Shown one piece after another: positions 35,915 to 48,743 of a DNA stretch of 64,000 bases. The notes beneath the pieces were generated by a model. That model was not told the DNA's origin. It searched no databases and saw only the letters and a program-made list of their open reading frames with translations. Numbering within the stretch: the stretch's first letter is position 1; each line of letters begins with the position of its first letter. Source of the stretch: Xylogone sp. PMI_703. Lineage: Eukaryota > Ascomycota > Leotiomycetes. The stretch lies in assembly GCA_021399445.1 (NCBI GenBank), contig JAJTUQ010000001.1:4402001-4466000 (forward strand), written 5' to 3'. Position numbers and translations under genes: made by a program.

Positions 35915-36437
35915 GATGGGCTTTTGGAAATTGTGATGTTGTTGAGGGAAGTGGCTGCTCTCGACGAGGCAGCTCTCAGGCTTCGCGGCCGGTCACATAA
36001 GAAGCTCACGTATTAGGACTAGCGTCTTTGCGGCGTCACGTGAAGATTGTGTTGAGGAGCCAATTTGACGCAGATGAACATAGAATTTCCGGATTATCTT
36101 TGTAATTTGAGGAGATAAGGTGAGTGCAGGAGATAGATGTATCAATCATAAAACCGATTTCTGCCGATTGATGCACAGAAGTGACGGTATCCGTCGTACA
36201 TATCAATTAGAGTGTAAACGTGCTTCGGCGGAGGGGAAGAACTAAAGGTTTTCGGTGAGACGAACCGAGCTTACAGCACGGGAAAGCGAGGCAAACGTAC
36301 CTTGTGTCGGCAAAAGGTTAATACCAAGTTCTTTTGGCAACCTACAAAACCCGCGAACCGTTCCGTTTCGGAGTTTTCTAAACTTCTGTCTTCTCGTATC
36401 ACCTTGGTCAGGTTCTCTCAAAACCAAGCCCGTTACA
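35915..36437. other. Divergent promoter region rpn8 / adk1
   Basis: 523 bp between divergent starts. An E-box palindrome CACGTG lies at 36037-36042. No PACE-like proteasome element was noticed. Confidence 0.5.
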
Positions 36438-37442
<1,005 letters not shown>

Positions 37443-38069
37443 GTTGTCATTGAGGGTTCGGAATGGTAACGGTGAGCTACGACTTTGCATAGATTTTCCT
37501 AGTATCATCATGCTTTCAGGTGAGAGGGCATTTACTGTTTGTATCACTTGGGATATGATGGGATGGTAACTACTTGATGGCCTGTATAAGGTTGGCAAAC
37601 CTTTTGTTGGTGGGTGAGATGTACAATATGTTTTGATATTCTTGTATCCATGATGCCCGGTAATGATACATGGATGATCAATCATTTCTTTTTATTCAAG
37701 AAGTTGTGAGCATTATTGCAAGTGCTCCTTTTGACTGTCATGGATTGAGAAGTATGGCTAGTAGCACATACTTCTTAAATTCAAAGGTTTTCTTGGGACT
37801 GTTCCGTTATGTCTAGTCATTAATGCGTAATGCTTCCTAGTAATTATCGTTTTCTGAAGAGAATACTTAGTTCTACCGGGAAAGAAGTATAGGACAGCCA
37901 ACTGAAGTAGATGCCCCCTCGTCCTTAGGCCGGCGGCGGCTCACAGGCTTGGCTACTTTTACAAAACAACTCTTTCCCTTGGATTCACTCTTCGAAAATT
38001 AGCTAAACTTAAGCAATCACCAGCTCTTCAACTTAGCATTCTTTATTATTTAATGTCTTACTTAACAAC
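37443..38069. other. Intergenic adk1 / unknown gene
   Basis: 627 bp; adk1 3' UTR and promoter of the next plus-strand gene. No other feature supported. Confidence 0.5.
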
Positions 38070-39433
38070 ATGCTTTCAATAAAGAAATCGAGCACTCTCG
38101 CAAATAGGTTATCCTCTAAGTCACCATTGCATAGTTCTCAAACAAACTCCGGATGGCGTGCTAAGTTGAGAAAGACGAAGTCGCATATCTTTCTACGGCA
38201 AGCATCAGAGGAAAGGAATGACTCTTCTCAAAGCCTCACCTGCGCTGATCCAGGCAAAAGAGCCATTACACCAGATCTAGCAAACGATAAAGGAGATCAA
38301 CACCATGGTTGTTCGCCGTCAAAATGGATCAAAAAAGATGTATACATAATAGATCCGCAGAAGGCCTACAATCACATTGATCCACTCAGAAGCAATGTTT
38401 CTCATTATGCCGTCTTGCCTCAAAATAGTCATGATGGATGCGTCCTTTCTATTGGATCTGAACAAACTGCTTCTGCACTAAGCACTGGTGCTACAAACAT
38501 ACAAGCGGCACAAGACCCAGCATTGGAATCCCTAATAGCTAGTGGCGAAATGATATTCGGCAGCTGGCCACGAAGTACCAGAAAGCTCGCTAGACATAGA
38601 GGCAATCGCACTGATACATCCTCGCAAGTTGATACCCCAGAGCATTCTAACGACTTGGAAATTTCTCCCCAGCATACGAAGCGACTCAGTGATACTTCTA
38701 TCCAGCAGGATGTGGTCAAACGCCGACGAAATAGCGCCCCTTCCATAAGCAGCTCTCTAACAAAAGCGTCCATTGCTTCAGCTCACCAAGTATCCCCTTC
38801 AAGAGACAAGGACTCTGAAGTAAGTATATCAAAGGGGGAATAGTTTCCCCGCGGGAAGCATACAATATAGAACAACGCTAAATTTCTTTTAAACTAGATG
38901 ATGAACTGTTCCGCTTTATCTTGCCTTAAAGAGACTACAAAGGAGCACCCTGGACGTGTCAGTCGTGTAGTGGTCAGAGCCCCTTCTATTACCGTTGTTT
39001 CAATCTGACTTGAGAAACTGTAGGAACCCATTAAAATCCATCACCTAACTTCCGACGATCTTGACTTCAGACTTCTCAGAAGTACTGGACTTCCTCCTGG
39101 TTGGATAGATATACATGATCGTTTCATTGCCTACCTTGCAACTCATGCTCCCCTGGACAGATACGGTAATATTCCTGACGCAGGAGATTATGTTGAGCAT
39201 TTTACTTCCGCCGAGATAGCTCAGATGGTTCGAGAGAGATTTCCCCAGCTTGATCCTTTGGTTAGTAAGAGTAGGTTGATATATTATCAATGGCATGCTG
39301 CTAATTTGGCCTCTAGCGGATTCGTACGCAGTTCATTGAAAGCCGTTTGCATATTCTAGACCGAGCTGATAATGACTACTTCCGTCAACCTTATGGTGCT
39401 TACAAATCTCGATCTTGGGGCTATGGAATTTGA
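38070..39433 (+). CDS. Uncharacterised fungal protein with folded C-terminal region
   Basis: Not recognised. A long first exon (38070..38819) encodes a disordered Ser/Arg-rich stretch with a possible nuclear signal (VVKRRRN) and the phrase MIFGSWPRSTRKLARHRG. After a GTAAGT donor, exon 2 starts at 38898 (its end is ambiguous, about 38950-38992). Exon 3 (39024..39260) and exon 4 (39317..39433) encode the conserved-looking part: SDDLDFRLLRSTGLPPGWIDIHDRF, AYLATHAPLDRYGNIPDAGDY, SAEIAQMVRERFPQLDPL, then RIRTQFIESRLHILDRAD and SWGYGI at the end. Phases agree except at the uncertain exon 2 end. No catalytic motif was found. Confidence 0.68.
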
Positions 39434-40282
39434 TGTAACTTTGGTCGTCCACTGAAAAGTCAGAACAATAGAAGCTTAAGGGAGGAGCATCAAGTGGAGG
39501 ATAATGTGATCAGGCGTTTTAGACGTCGGAACACGAAAAATGTCCCGTCTGTGTTTGTTTCAGTTTTGTTTCTTCTAATAACTTACAACTAGTCCTCGGC
39601 TCTGTGGTGCTGAAGACTCCATTATGAAGACTCCACCATCAGAGATCAAGAGTAGCTGGAATGATACATTGAGGTATTCTGGTTTTATACTAGCTAGTAG
39701 GACCAAGGTCATAAATGCAAATTCATTAATTATTTCCCTTTCACTTTTCTGATCTGCTTATATATTCGGATCACTAGTTTCCCAGGTAGCTTGACGAACG
39801 TCCCCCTGGTAATATCAGAGTCCCACGTAAGGAATAGGGGACCAAGGTTTAGATACGCCCGTCATGAAAAGAGACAACATGCATTTTTGACGGCAATAAC
39901 AATAGTTTCGTCGATTACATGGTACTAAGCTACCACTCCTACTATATAATCCACACGCGGAAGAGAATTTATGAACATAAGAGGTCTCGCATTATATTTT
40001 GACAAAATGCCTCAACAAGGTGTTGCCTGAAATTTTGGCATAGATCGTTTGGTGTCCCTAGAGTGAAGATATAATATGACACCTTCTCACTGTTGGCTGG
40101 GCCTTCTGTAACTTGCCCATTTAGAACATCCTCAAATAATGACAACAACAAAACCTAGTCCAGATTTTCCCTTTGATTTAACCAATATCCTCCCATACCC
40201 ACTAAATGCGCCAGCATAATTAATACAATAAATATCCACCAGTCTTATTACTGGACCAATACCTAGGACTTCTCAAGAGTAT
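39434..40282. other. Convergent intergenic region
   Basis: 849 bp between converging genes; AT-rich, no supported gene or repeat. Confidence 0.5.
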
Positions 40283-40613
40283 CTATCCCGAAGCTTTGAC
40301 AACCTGGTCTTCCTCGATAGTTGGGTTGTATTTACTGTCTAGGGTCTGTACTGTGTTCAAAGCATTTTCAGGCGTTTCCGCAGCAAAGCCCCTGGAAGAA
40401 GTCAGAAACGCAACTATAGATGAGCTAGAGTACATACTTGAAAAGGTTATATTCATGCGTAATCTTTCCTCCCTGCTGGACAATAGTATCTTTTGCCTTA
40501 TTTATCACATCGGTGGGGGTGTCATCTGGGAAGGTAATGATCACGGACTTGTGAGGCATGGTGATGGCTAGTGCTAGAGGAAGTAGAGCGAATAGAGAAA
40601 ATGAAATCTTCAT
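40283..40613 (-). CDS. Secreted subtilisin-propeptide-like (I9) protease inhibitor
   Basis: Predicted 94 aa from complement(40283..40391, 40438..40613), one 46-bp intron. The first 16 residues (MKISFSLFALLPLALA) are a clear signal peptide. The mature part has the I9 fold pattern: KSVIITFPDDTPTDVINKAKDTI, GGKITHEYNLFKGFAAETPENAL, SKYNPTIEEDQVVKA. It resembles yeast Pbi2, the inhibitor of vacuolar protease B, but no protease domain follows, and the signal peptide would send it to the secretory route. Target protease unknown; secretion is inferred. Confidence 0.85.
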
Positions 40614-41329
40614 TTAGATTCAAATTATGAGTTTAAGCTTCCTATTTATGATAAAATCTTGGTGGTGAAATGGCTTGTTCAAGAAACCTGAATCATACTG
40701 AGGTGGTCAGCACTTCAACGGCGCCACGAGGTACGTACATACGTCAGTGTACCATAGCCGAGTGGGGGACCACAGCTGCATGAACAATGACTGTATTGGC
40801 GCCTAAGGACATAGAACTGATGCCTGATTTCGCTCAAACCTCATCCGCAACACTTCCCGTTCCATAACTTTTCATCTCTCATACCGCGCCTTTCCACTAC
40901 CACCATCTGTCGAACTCTTACCCATTCAATCATCGCGCGTCATCAGGATCACTAACACAAGAACTTTCTTTCCGTATATTTGTTCGAATGCATCTGCAGT
41001 CGTGTTGAGGGTTTGGAAGGTGAACAAAGGAGGAGGTGATAATCAGCGGACGGCAGGATCTTTCCAAAGATCTAAGCTATACAAGGGCTGAAGGGTCTGG
41101 GGTTATTGAGAGAATCAAAATCATCAAAATACACAATTCTACTTATTCTGAGTTGAGAGAGTTTTGCATGGTTCTAGCTAGTTGCTGGTGAAGCGTTGTG
41201 TTGTCCTTTTGAGACTGTGAAGCTTTTGGTGGATGGAAAGCCAGAAAGAAACAATTATCTTGTGGAAAACATCACCTAAAATCGTCTTAAAAGCAACTAC
41301 ACTTTCATTCACATCTATACTAGCCCATC
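40614..41329. other. Divergent promoter region I9 inhibitor / pcf11
   Basis: 716 bp between divergent starts; no gene seen. Confidence 0.5.
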
Positions 41330-43694
41330 ATGTCATATGGCGTAGGGTCCGATGAGGTGGCGGAGGATTACCGCAAAGCTCTTGAAGATTTAACCATGAA
41401 CTCACGCTATGAAATTAGCAATCTAACTATCATCGCCAAAGAAAATACAGAGCATGCGTTTGCCATTGCAGAGGCTCTGAAGAATCATATAAAACAGGTA
41501 GGAATCTTCTTTCGTTAAAGATACTAGGGTGCCTAGTAGCAAACTTTCAATTGCATCCAATTATTTGCTTGTAGATTTGAATATATTACTTACATATTTG
41601 ATAGACTTCTCCGCAAAAGAAACTACCTGCCTTATATGTTCTGGACTCAGTTGTCAAGAATGTTGGAACGCCGTATACGCTTTTCTTTGGTCGACAACTG
41701 TACTCTACCTTCATGGAAGCATATGCCCTTGTAGACAACAATGTACGAAGAAAAATGGATGAGATGCTGAAAACTTGGAAGGAACCTGTCCCAGGATCTA
41801 TGGACACTCAACCTGTCTTTCCGCCAGAGATTACAAGGCCAATTGAGAATGCTTTGATAAAGGCAAGAACCTCTGCAGTACAAGCCCACCAGGAGCACCT
41901 CAGAAACCAGCAACAACTTCTTGGTCGTGGCCGTCAGGGAGCTCCATATCGAGATACACCAACTCCACCAAACGCCGTACGGCAGCCAGCCCAGTCACAG
42001 CCTGCGTATATGACTTATAATCAGCCATACCAAGGTTCTCCGAATGGGCAACAGTATCCTGCCCAAGCAAATGGCAATCATCCATATGGATTGCCCCAAG
42101 TACGCCCCTCCCTTCTGTCCAAGAATATGCCGATGCTAACCAAGAAAGGTCTCCACGCCCCCATCATACACTCTCCCCGTAGTTGGTTCTTCCTCGTGGC
42201 AGCAATCACAGTCTCAGGGATATCGTGGACAAGATGCTAGCATAGATGCATTGAACAGTGACATTGCAAACCTTATCACTGTATCAAAGGCAGATTTTTC
42301 ACAGAACCCATGGGATAGCAGTATACAGACGAGACTGAAAGCTCTTCTTGACCTTCAAACTATCCTACAGAGTCAAACACTCCCCCCTGAACAAATAGCA
42401 CTTATTAGAGACCAAGTTGCACAACTTTCTGAAGCTGCAAAGCCATCCCCTAGAATACAAACCCCTCCGACACATGTACCAACGCCAACGCCTGTAGCAG
42501 CACCTCAGCCTCCTGCCCAACAACCGACTTTAGCATCGTTGCTAGGTCCAGGGGCTCTTGCTGCATTACTTGCAAGACAGTCCGCTAGTTCACAGGCTCC
42601 CACTCCGCCATCAGCTCAAGTGCAAGCTCCAGCTCCAGCGGTAGTGTCTGTCCCGTCCCCGCGTCCTCAACCGGCGCAGCCTCAATATGTGCCTCCTCCT
42701 GCAGTTCCTCCTGCAAATCCAGTGATAGATGCAAGCTCCCTGCTCGAGAAGTTAAGAGCTGCTGGCATGCTTCCAGCTGTTCCCCAAGTGGCAAAAGCAC
42801 CACCTGTAACCCATAGCTTGCCTCAGAGTATTCCACAGCCTCCAATCTTAAATAATACCTCCTCAGTACACAATCTGTCCAGACCTGCGTTAGCAGAAAT
42901 ACCTAACGATGTTGTGCTAAAACCTGCTTCACTAAAAATGTAAGGAGTTTATTCTTTTAGAGTACGATGTCTAATTGCTAACACGTATAGACCCCGGCCT
43001 CATTTGATCGCAAATTTGTATGAACGCCTGGGTGCTCCCTGCACTCAGTGTGGAAGACGTTTTCAAGCAGATGAGGAAGGAAGAAAGAAGAAAACCGCTC
43101 ACATGGATTGGCATTTCCGAGTCCACCAACGAATGGCAGAGGCAGAGAAGAGAGGACAGCATCGCAGTTGGTATGTTGATGAACTTGTAAGTTGACCCCG
43201 CCATAGAGTATCACAGAATCTACCAACTGACCATGTTCAGGACTGGATCAAGTCTCGTGAAGTGGAAGAGGAGCAGAACAACAATTCAGCAAATGGCGTT
43301 GCAAGCGGTGGGAATGCTAGCTCCTCTACGTCCGATAAACCTAAACTGCAATATATTGCAGTCCCTAATGATCCAGCGCTTGCTAATAGTGTCTGTCCTA
43401 TTTGCCAGGAGAAATTCGATACTAACTGGCTAGCTGATGCTCAAGAATGGGTATGGATGGATGCGAAGAAGGTTGGCGATAGAATATATCATGCCAGCTG
43501 TTATGCCGAGGTCTCCAGGGGTGGTGGAAGTTCTCAAATCAAAACTGGAACCCCCGAGCCGGTATTAGGGAAACGAAAGGCCGAGGTAGGTGCTATAGTT
43601 TTAACTTGATTCTAGCTGGACTCTTCACTAATAAGCAAAATAGGATGATCTGATGACTATTCGAGCGAAAATAAAGACAGAGCCAGTTTCATGA
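41330..43694 (+). CDS. pcf11: Cleavage and polyadenylation factor subunit Pcf11
   Basis: CF IA subunit that binds the RNA polymerase II CTD and promotes 3'-end cleavage and termination; predicted 681 aa. Exons 41330..41497, 41605..42099, 42149..42939, 42991..43186, 43241..43585 and 43644..43694. Residues about 1-140 are the CTD-interacting domain (YRKALEDLTMNSRYEISNLTIIA, LPALYVLDSVVKNVGTPY, MEAYALVDNNVRRKMDEMLKTWK). A Gln/Pro-rich middle follows. C-terminally there are two zinc fingers: CTQCGRRF ... HMDWHFRVH and CPICQEKF ... HASC, flanking the DWIKSREVEEEQ Clp1-binding-type segment. The start of exon 3 is least certain. Confidence 0.95.
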
Positions 43695-44160
43695 TATATC
43701 AAAACATTACTTTATCTAGCATCACGAACGCCATGGGAAAAGGAAACCACAAGGAGTACGGTGTTTTTGGGGGAAGGAAGGCATAGCAATGTGCTCGCAG
43801 TCCAGCGCATAGTGGGATGTGAATTACCATAATTTCTTGAGTTTACAGCAGCATAAGATTGGCGCCAGCGGTCTTGTCTAGCAAGTCATCCACATACTTG
43901 TATATTAGAGTTTGATGACGATGCCTAGGACAATAACAATAAATAATTCGATCAAGTGCTCGTAGCATTATGGGACTGAGTAAATGTGATGCATCTTCTC
44001 AAATAGTGATTAATAAATTTGATTGATATACAGATGCAGGCCCTATACATCACCACATGAGAGAAGTTCGATGTGACTTGATGGAACAGAATTACGCATT
44101 ATGGATTGCTCTGACGGCGGGAAACATCCCGGTTAGCAGCTATGTGTGAGAATGTTAATA
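43695..44160. other. Spacer after pcf11
   Basis: 466 bp; start of the gene-poor stretch. No gene supported. Confidence 0.5.
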
Positions 44161-45105
44161 TCATTTAGATTCATTCATAGCCCCCCATGATTGGCGACTC
44201 GGTACAAAGACATTAGTCTCCACCCAATCTTTGAAGCTCTTCAAATTACGATGTTCCTACCTCGATGCGTACACATTGGCACCATAACCTACGTCTACGA
44301 ACCATCTGAACATCTCGCCAACATCAGCAATGGCCCAGAGTAAAAACTACACAATGAATCCCTAACTAGTGGAAAATGGCTTCCCAATTACCTTTCGAAA
44401 CACCTTATCCCCTTCCTCCGACATCAATTCATTACCTGCGAGACTTATGACACGACTATGGCCCTCCTTCACCTTCAATAATGCCTGTGTATCAAAGTAG
44501 CCGATGCCCTCGATAGAGATGAGTTGCAACTCCGTTTTAGGCGGGGAGCAGTCTCCCCAGCGGCTCTATTTTTAGAGCCTAGGAAGCCTGGGTGGATATT
44601 TTCCATGATCGCCACGAGACGGAGGATGGTCCAAGAGATGTTTGAACCGGTGCTCTTCTCTTTTAGGCATCACTCGATATCGGCATTTTTCTTGAAGCGA
44701 AGAACAGCACTATCGTTGGTATCGGAGTCGGCACCATGACAGTCCACAATAGTGAGGACGATGTGCTCGACGCCGTCCGCTATGGGGGTATTAATGAGGG
44801 ACTTAATTTGAGATTCTTTCTTCTCGCTATTACGAAAGTCAGGGATCCCGAGGTAGAAGACCGAGGTGGTTTTCTCAGGTATCTCCTTGACGAAAGCTAC
44901 GGCATCGTTTAGATCGCCCTTTACAAGTCTGATCGCTCCAAGATTTCTCTGGACAAGAACTTTTGCTCTAGAGGAGTCGGGATTCCTCGTGAGAGCGTAT
45001 ATTGTGATGTCATTGATGGAGAAGTTTGTGGGAGCTTAGGAGGGCCTTAATAACTGCACCGCCTTGGTTACCAGTGGTACCAGTTAAGAGGATGGTAGTT
45101 GGCAT
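44161..45105 (-). pseudogene. NmrA-like NAD(P)-binding protein, broken gene
   Basis: The minus strand begins MPTTILLTGTTGNQGGAVIKALL (from 45105), the Rossmann TGTTGNQGG dinucleotide motif of NmrA-like proteins. After about 25 codons the frame changes, and the family-like sequence goes on in another frame (YALTRNPDSSRAKVL, LVKGDLNDAVAFVKEIP, GVEHIVLTIVDCHG). A further shift near 44680 leads to WTILRLVAIMENIHPGFLG, with stops near 44575, then LISIEDIGYFDTQALL and FKDWVETNVFVPS near the end. At least three frame changes plus stops and no splice sites that would repair them: a pseudogene. In life the family senses redox or acts as an oxidoreductase. Confidence 0.8.
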
Positions 45106-46633
45106 GATGGATATTAAGCCAAGACTTTTAATATATTCGGGGGTGACGATTGTCGTTGATCAGACGTAGAGAGCAATCGTTGGTGCCAACACGCTGAAGA
45201 CAACCCTAAGCGTTGACGTGGGACACAGCTTCTGGCTACAGAGCCCGAGTACGCTGAGAGTCGACCAGAGCACGGAAACTCCAATTACTCATAGTAGTTT
45301 CACAGGAGAAGGACAGTATAGTGGATTCTAAACTCAACAGCTTAATTACGACCACATGTTGGAATGATCCTTCATCTAACACGTCTCCCGCGCGAGTCGA
45401 TTTAATTACAGCGTCTATGGTTAGTGGTCAGGCGAGTCAGGGTACTACCAAAGGCCGGTCAAGGGCCCAGCGGATGGTGATTGGGTCCCGCGGTCCACCC
45501 CCAGGGCCTGCCCCAAACCTAAATCCGACAACTCGCAGCCGTGTCGGCTGTGCCCTTCTTGTGGCAGCGGCAGAAATTCATCGCCAAGGTAACTTCTGGC
45601 TGATCTGGCCCTGCAAGTCTCTGGTCGTTTGGCTCCTGGCTTGCGATGAACTTGGCCAGCTGCAGGAGAGAGGGAGTCCTCGAGGGAGTATGCAACCACC
45701 AATTTGGGTCCTGCCTCCACGAACACACCAGCCGCAGGAGGCCGACAACAAGCTTTTGAGCACGTTTGATCCAGTGATTGAACTGTGCTATTTTTATGTC
45801 GCCTTGTATTGGTATCAATTTTCACACTTTTCACACATTCTCTCCGTCTAGTCTCAGTTTCTAGTATTTGTTTTCTCCCACTCTTCTAATTCGATGATTA
45901 CTCTTCGTCCCTTCTAAGTGGGCTGAAACGCGTTTGTCCCCAACCCGAATGATGGACATTGGACAACGTTCTACCGCGTGCCCCTAATTCTCTATTGGCT
46001 ACTGCCCGTGTTTCTTTTGCCAGGGGAAATGGCAAAGGATCGCGCTCCTGGTTTGGTGGCTGGTGCCGAGCGTCTTTCACACTACTATCCACGAATGATA
46101 TGGCTCCGAAGCTTTGCTATAATTAAGCATTGGCTTGAGGGTGCAGCATCACAAGAGCCTCAAGCCTTGATTTCGATGGCCAGACTGTCGGCTGTGGACA
46201 ACATTTGTGCTTAATGAAGAGGGCACCAGGGAATGCATATCGGTGATTGATTGCCCCCAGCCGCACTTGGTAAGGTAATTTGATGCGAGGGCTGGACACT
46301 CATCGGAACAACCATTGGTAGCGGGACATCTCCTCGTCCGAAGACTACACTGATCTGGGCCATCAGTAGGCAACAGGATTTAAGCCTTACATTAGTGGAA
46401 AGAGGAGCAGAAGTATGAAGAACTCCTGAAATTACCACCTCTAAGCTGGAGTGCTTTTTAGTATAAGTAACATTAGTGCTTGCTCTTTCCCTCGCTCTTC
46501 CCCTTTCTTCTCTTCACTGTTGTTAGAGCAGACTTAAGACTTTCTCTATTTGAAGTCAAGTATTTCTTTATATTCAAAGACACACTCGCTATACACACTC
46601 GCTTGTTTAACTCTGGCGCCTTTACTCGACAAG
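45106..46633. other. Gene-poor spacer
   Basis: 1.5 kb. Open stretches at 45321..45851 (+) and 45445..45834 (-) overlap each other in a locally GC-rich block and have no recognisable family; I judge them non-coding. The right end is the promoter of the GPI-type gene: TATAAG near 46461 and a CT-rich tract (about 46480-46510). Confidence 0.5.
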
Positions 46634-47510
46634 ATGATGTTCAAGGCTCTCATAACTTCCTCACTTCTTGTGGCTACTACTTATGCAGCTGCAAAGCCAT
46701 ACAAGCTTATTGAAGCCAGAATGCCTCTTGAGCGCGCATTTGGCTTGATGGGACGTCAAGATGCCGGATACCCACCGAGTCAAAGCCTTTGTGGCTCGGG
46801 AGATACCTGTGCTGAAGCCTGTGGTCCTACCTATGTTCAATGTCCTTCTAATGAAGGACTCAGCTGCTTCCAACCATCCCTTGGACAAACCTGCTGTCCG
46901 GATGGTACCGGAAGTGAGTATTCAAATCCCTAATTACTTGAATACGTGCATAGATACTGATTTACATAGATGCCTGTGATGAAGGCTATTTCTGCACGAA
47001 AGACACTTCTGGTGGAACATGGTGCTGCCCCGACGTGAGTCTAACAAAGTCAACTAAAGAGGATAAAAGTACTAATCTATACAGGGCATGGATCTTGCAA
47101 CCTGCGCTGCCGCCTATAGCCTGACTGGCTCTCTCGTGTCGGAGACAGCAACTCCTACATCATCGTTGCCCCCTAGTACAAGTGCTCCTGCCTCGACTAC
47201 TGCCAGTACCAGCTCCACCCCATCCCAGCCTCCATCCTCATCGCCATCCTCATCTTCAACTCCATCATTAACTCCAGAAGTACCACCAACTACAACTTCT
47301 GCTGCTGGTGCTGCAACTAGTACCGCTGGGGAGACCGAGACAACAACAATCGCTCCAATAGGCACCGGGTCTAATACTGCACCAACTAACGGAACTATTA
47401 CTAGCTTAGCTCCAACCCAGTCAGGATTCGTCAATGCTGCTGCTGTCAACGGGGTTCTTGGAGGATTGCAAATTCTCGGTCTAGCTGCTGGCGCTTTGTT
47501 GGCGTTATAA
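46634..47510 (+). CDS. Secreted Cys-rich, Ser/Thr-rich GPI-anchored-type cell-surface protein
   Basis: Predicted 256 aa from exons 46634..46913, 46970..47034 and 47085..47510. A signal peptide (MMFKALITSSLLVATTYAAA) is followed by a Cys-rich module: LCGSGDTCAEACGPTYVQCPS, GLSCFQPSLGQTCCPDGTGN, CDEGYFCTKDTSGGTWCCPDG. A long Ser/Thr/Pro stalk, probably O-glycosylated, comes next, then a C-terminal hydrophobic tail (VLGGLQILGLAAGALLAL) after a small-residue stretch, as in GPI attachment signals. Fungal proteins of this type are common at the wall surface; function unknown. It stands alone in the gene-poor stretch. Confidence 0.88.
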
Positions 47511-47948
47511 TGGCCTGCAGTATTTTGGGATATGCTCTGGGAAACGAAAGTTGCGCCAGAAGTATCTGTTTCTTTCTTCTACTTTGGGTAGTTGGAGCCA
47601 TTTCTTTCCTGTGATTGAATGACTATGAAGCCCCCTTTTCGAAGCTAGTTTATCCGCTTGGAGGAATAATGTTTTATACACCGTGTATTGACTTATATTG
47701 AATAATGATATCTGAGATGTTTAATACTACGAAGTTGATAAACCACTTACAATATATGATCTATAAGACTCTCCACAACTGAAACCAAAGATACTGGTAA
47801 ATCAGTGAATCCCCAGCGCGTACTTTATGGTGAATTAGAAATTTAAAATCCACATTCACTGTTCTCAGTTACGGAACCACATTTATTTAAAGAGAGTACT
47901 GATGTGGTTGATATAAGTTACACATACAAGAATCAAACAAGCAAGTGA
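47511..47948. other. Spacer
   Basis: 438 bp AT-rich; 3' UTR of the GPI-type gene and nothing more that I can support. Confidence 0.5.
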
Positions 47949-48743
47949 TTAACAAATTATGAGTTTAAGATCAGAGACGAAGGGTTTACTACTGCCCGTA
48001 TGTATGACGACCAACTACAATACCGCTTCTTTTTTAGGCAGCTCAATAGAGTTACTATCAAATGGGCCATGACGTACCTCAGAGATGCACTAACATTCGA
48101 CTACCTGATTGAGACTGCTGATAGTGAGGACGAAGAGATCGATATCAACGAGCAGATGCAATGTAAACGAATTCTGCACATGCTCAGCCTCCGGCTCGTC
48201 TACGGGGCTGAAGCAGTCTTCTCTAGTATAATCGACAGAAGTATTCCGGTCAACTTAGACTTCTACGCTAGCAACGTTGCAGAGGCGGCGACTGTTTGGA
48301 GATCGTCATCTTGATTTGGTACGCCTTATAGGGAAGTGGCTATGTTTATTGTCGTTATCCCTGAGAAAGTACACAATGCATTCGAACTTATCAAACGTCG
48401 TACTATGAGATTGTTCAGGAGGGGCGGTAATAACGCTGATGATGTGGAGAGAATGCAACTGACTGAGACTGCTGTCAGGGTGTAAGACCTAGAAGCATTG
48501 AGGATTGACATGACGCGGATGAAGGAGGACTTTAATGAGATCGAGGCTAGTATACGTTCTAGAGCCTCAGCTGCAAAGGACCTAAGTTAACTCCACACAG
48601 TGTTGAGCGCGGGAGCTGCTAGGCAAAACCATTCAAACAGAATGCAAGATCAGCCTACACGTTATCAGACCACTGTACAAAACACTACATGGGTTCAGGT
48701 GGCGGCAGAGCGAGGAGCTGGAGAGAGCGAGAGGACCAAATGA
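47949..48743 (+). pseudogene. Unknown coding-like frame broken by three C-to-T-type stops
   Basis: One reading frame stays protein-like over 264 codons from 47949 to a stop at 48741, interrupted only by TGA at 48312, TAA at 48483 and TAA at 48588. Each differs from CGA or CAA by one C-to-T change. The first part (RMYDDQLQYRFFFRQLNR, ETADSEDEEIDINEQMQ) is followed by a coiled-coil-like segment with DLEALRIDMTRMKEDFNEIE and a basic/Gln-rich end with NTTWVQVAAERGAG. Family not recognised; a gag-like or host regulatory protein are both possible. The last phrase loosely recalls nucleocapsid-type ORFs of fungal retroelements, but this is weak. Confidence 0.5.

Noticed and set aside
39215..39240. 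tRNA A-box-like sequence (GAGATAGCTCAGATGG)
   Set aside because: It lies inside coding exon 3 of the unknown gene and no B box follows at tRNA spacing.
45321..45851. 176-aa plus-strand ORF opposite a 129-aa minus-strand ORF
   Set aside because: The two overlap in a GC-rich block, share no family resemblance and lack splice context; open by composition.
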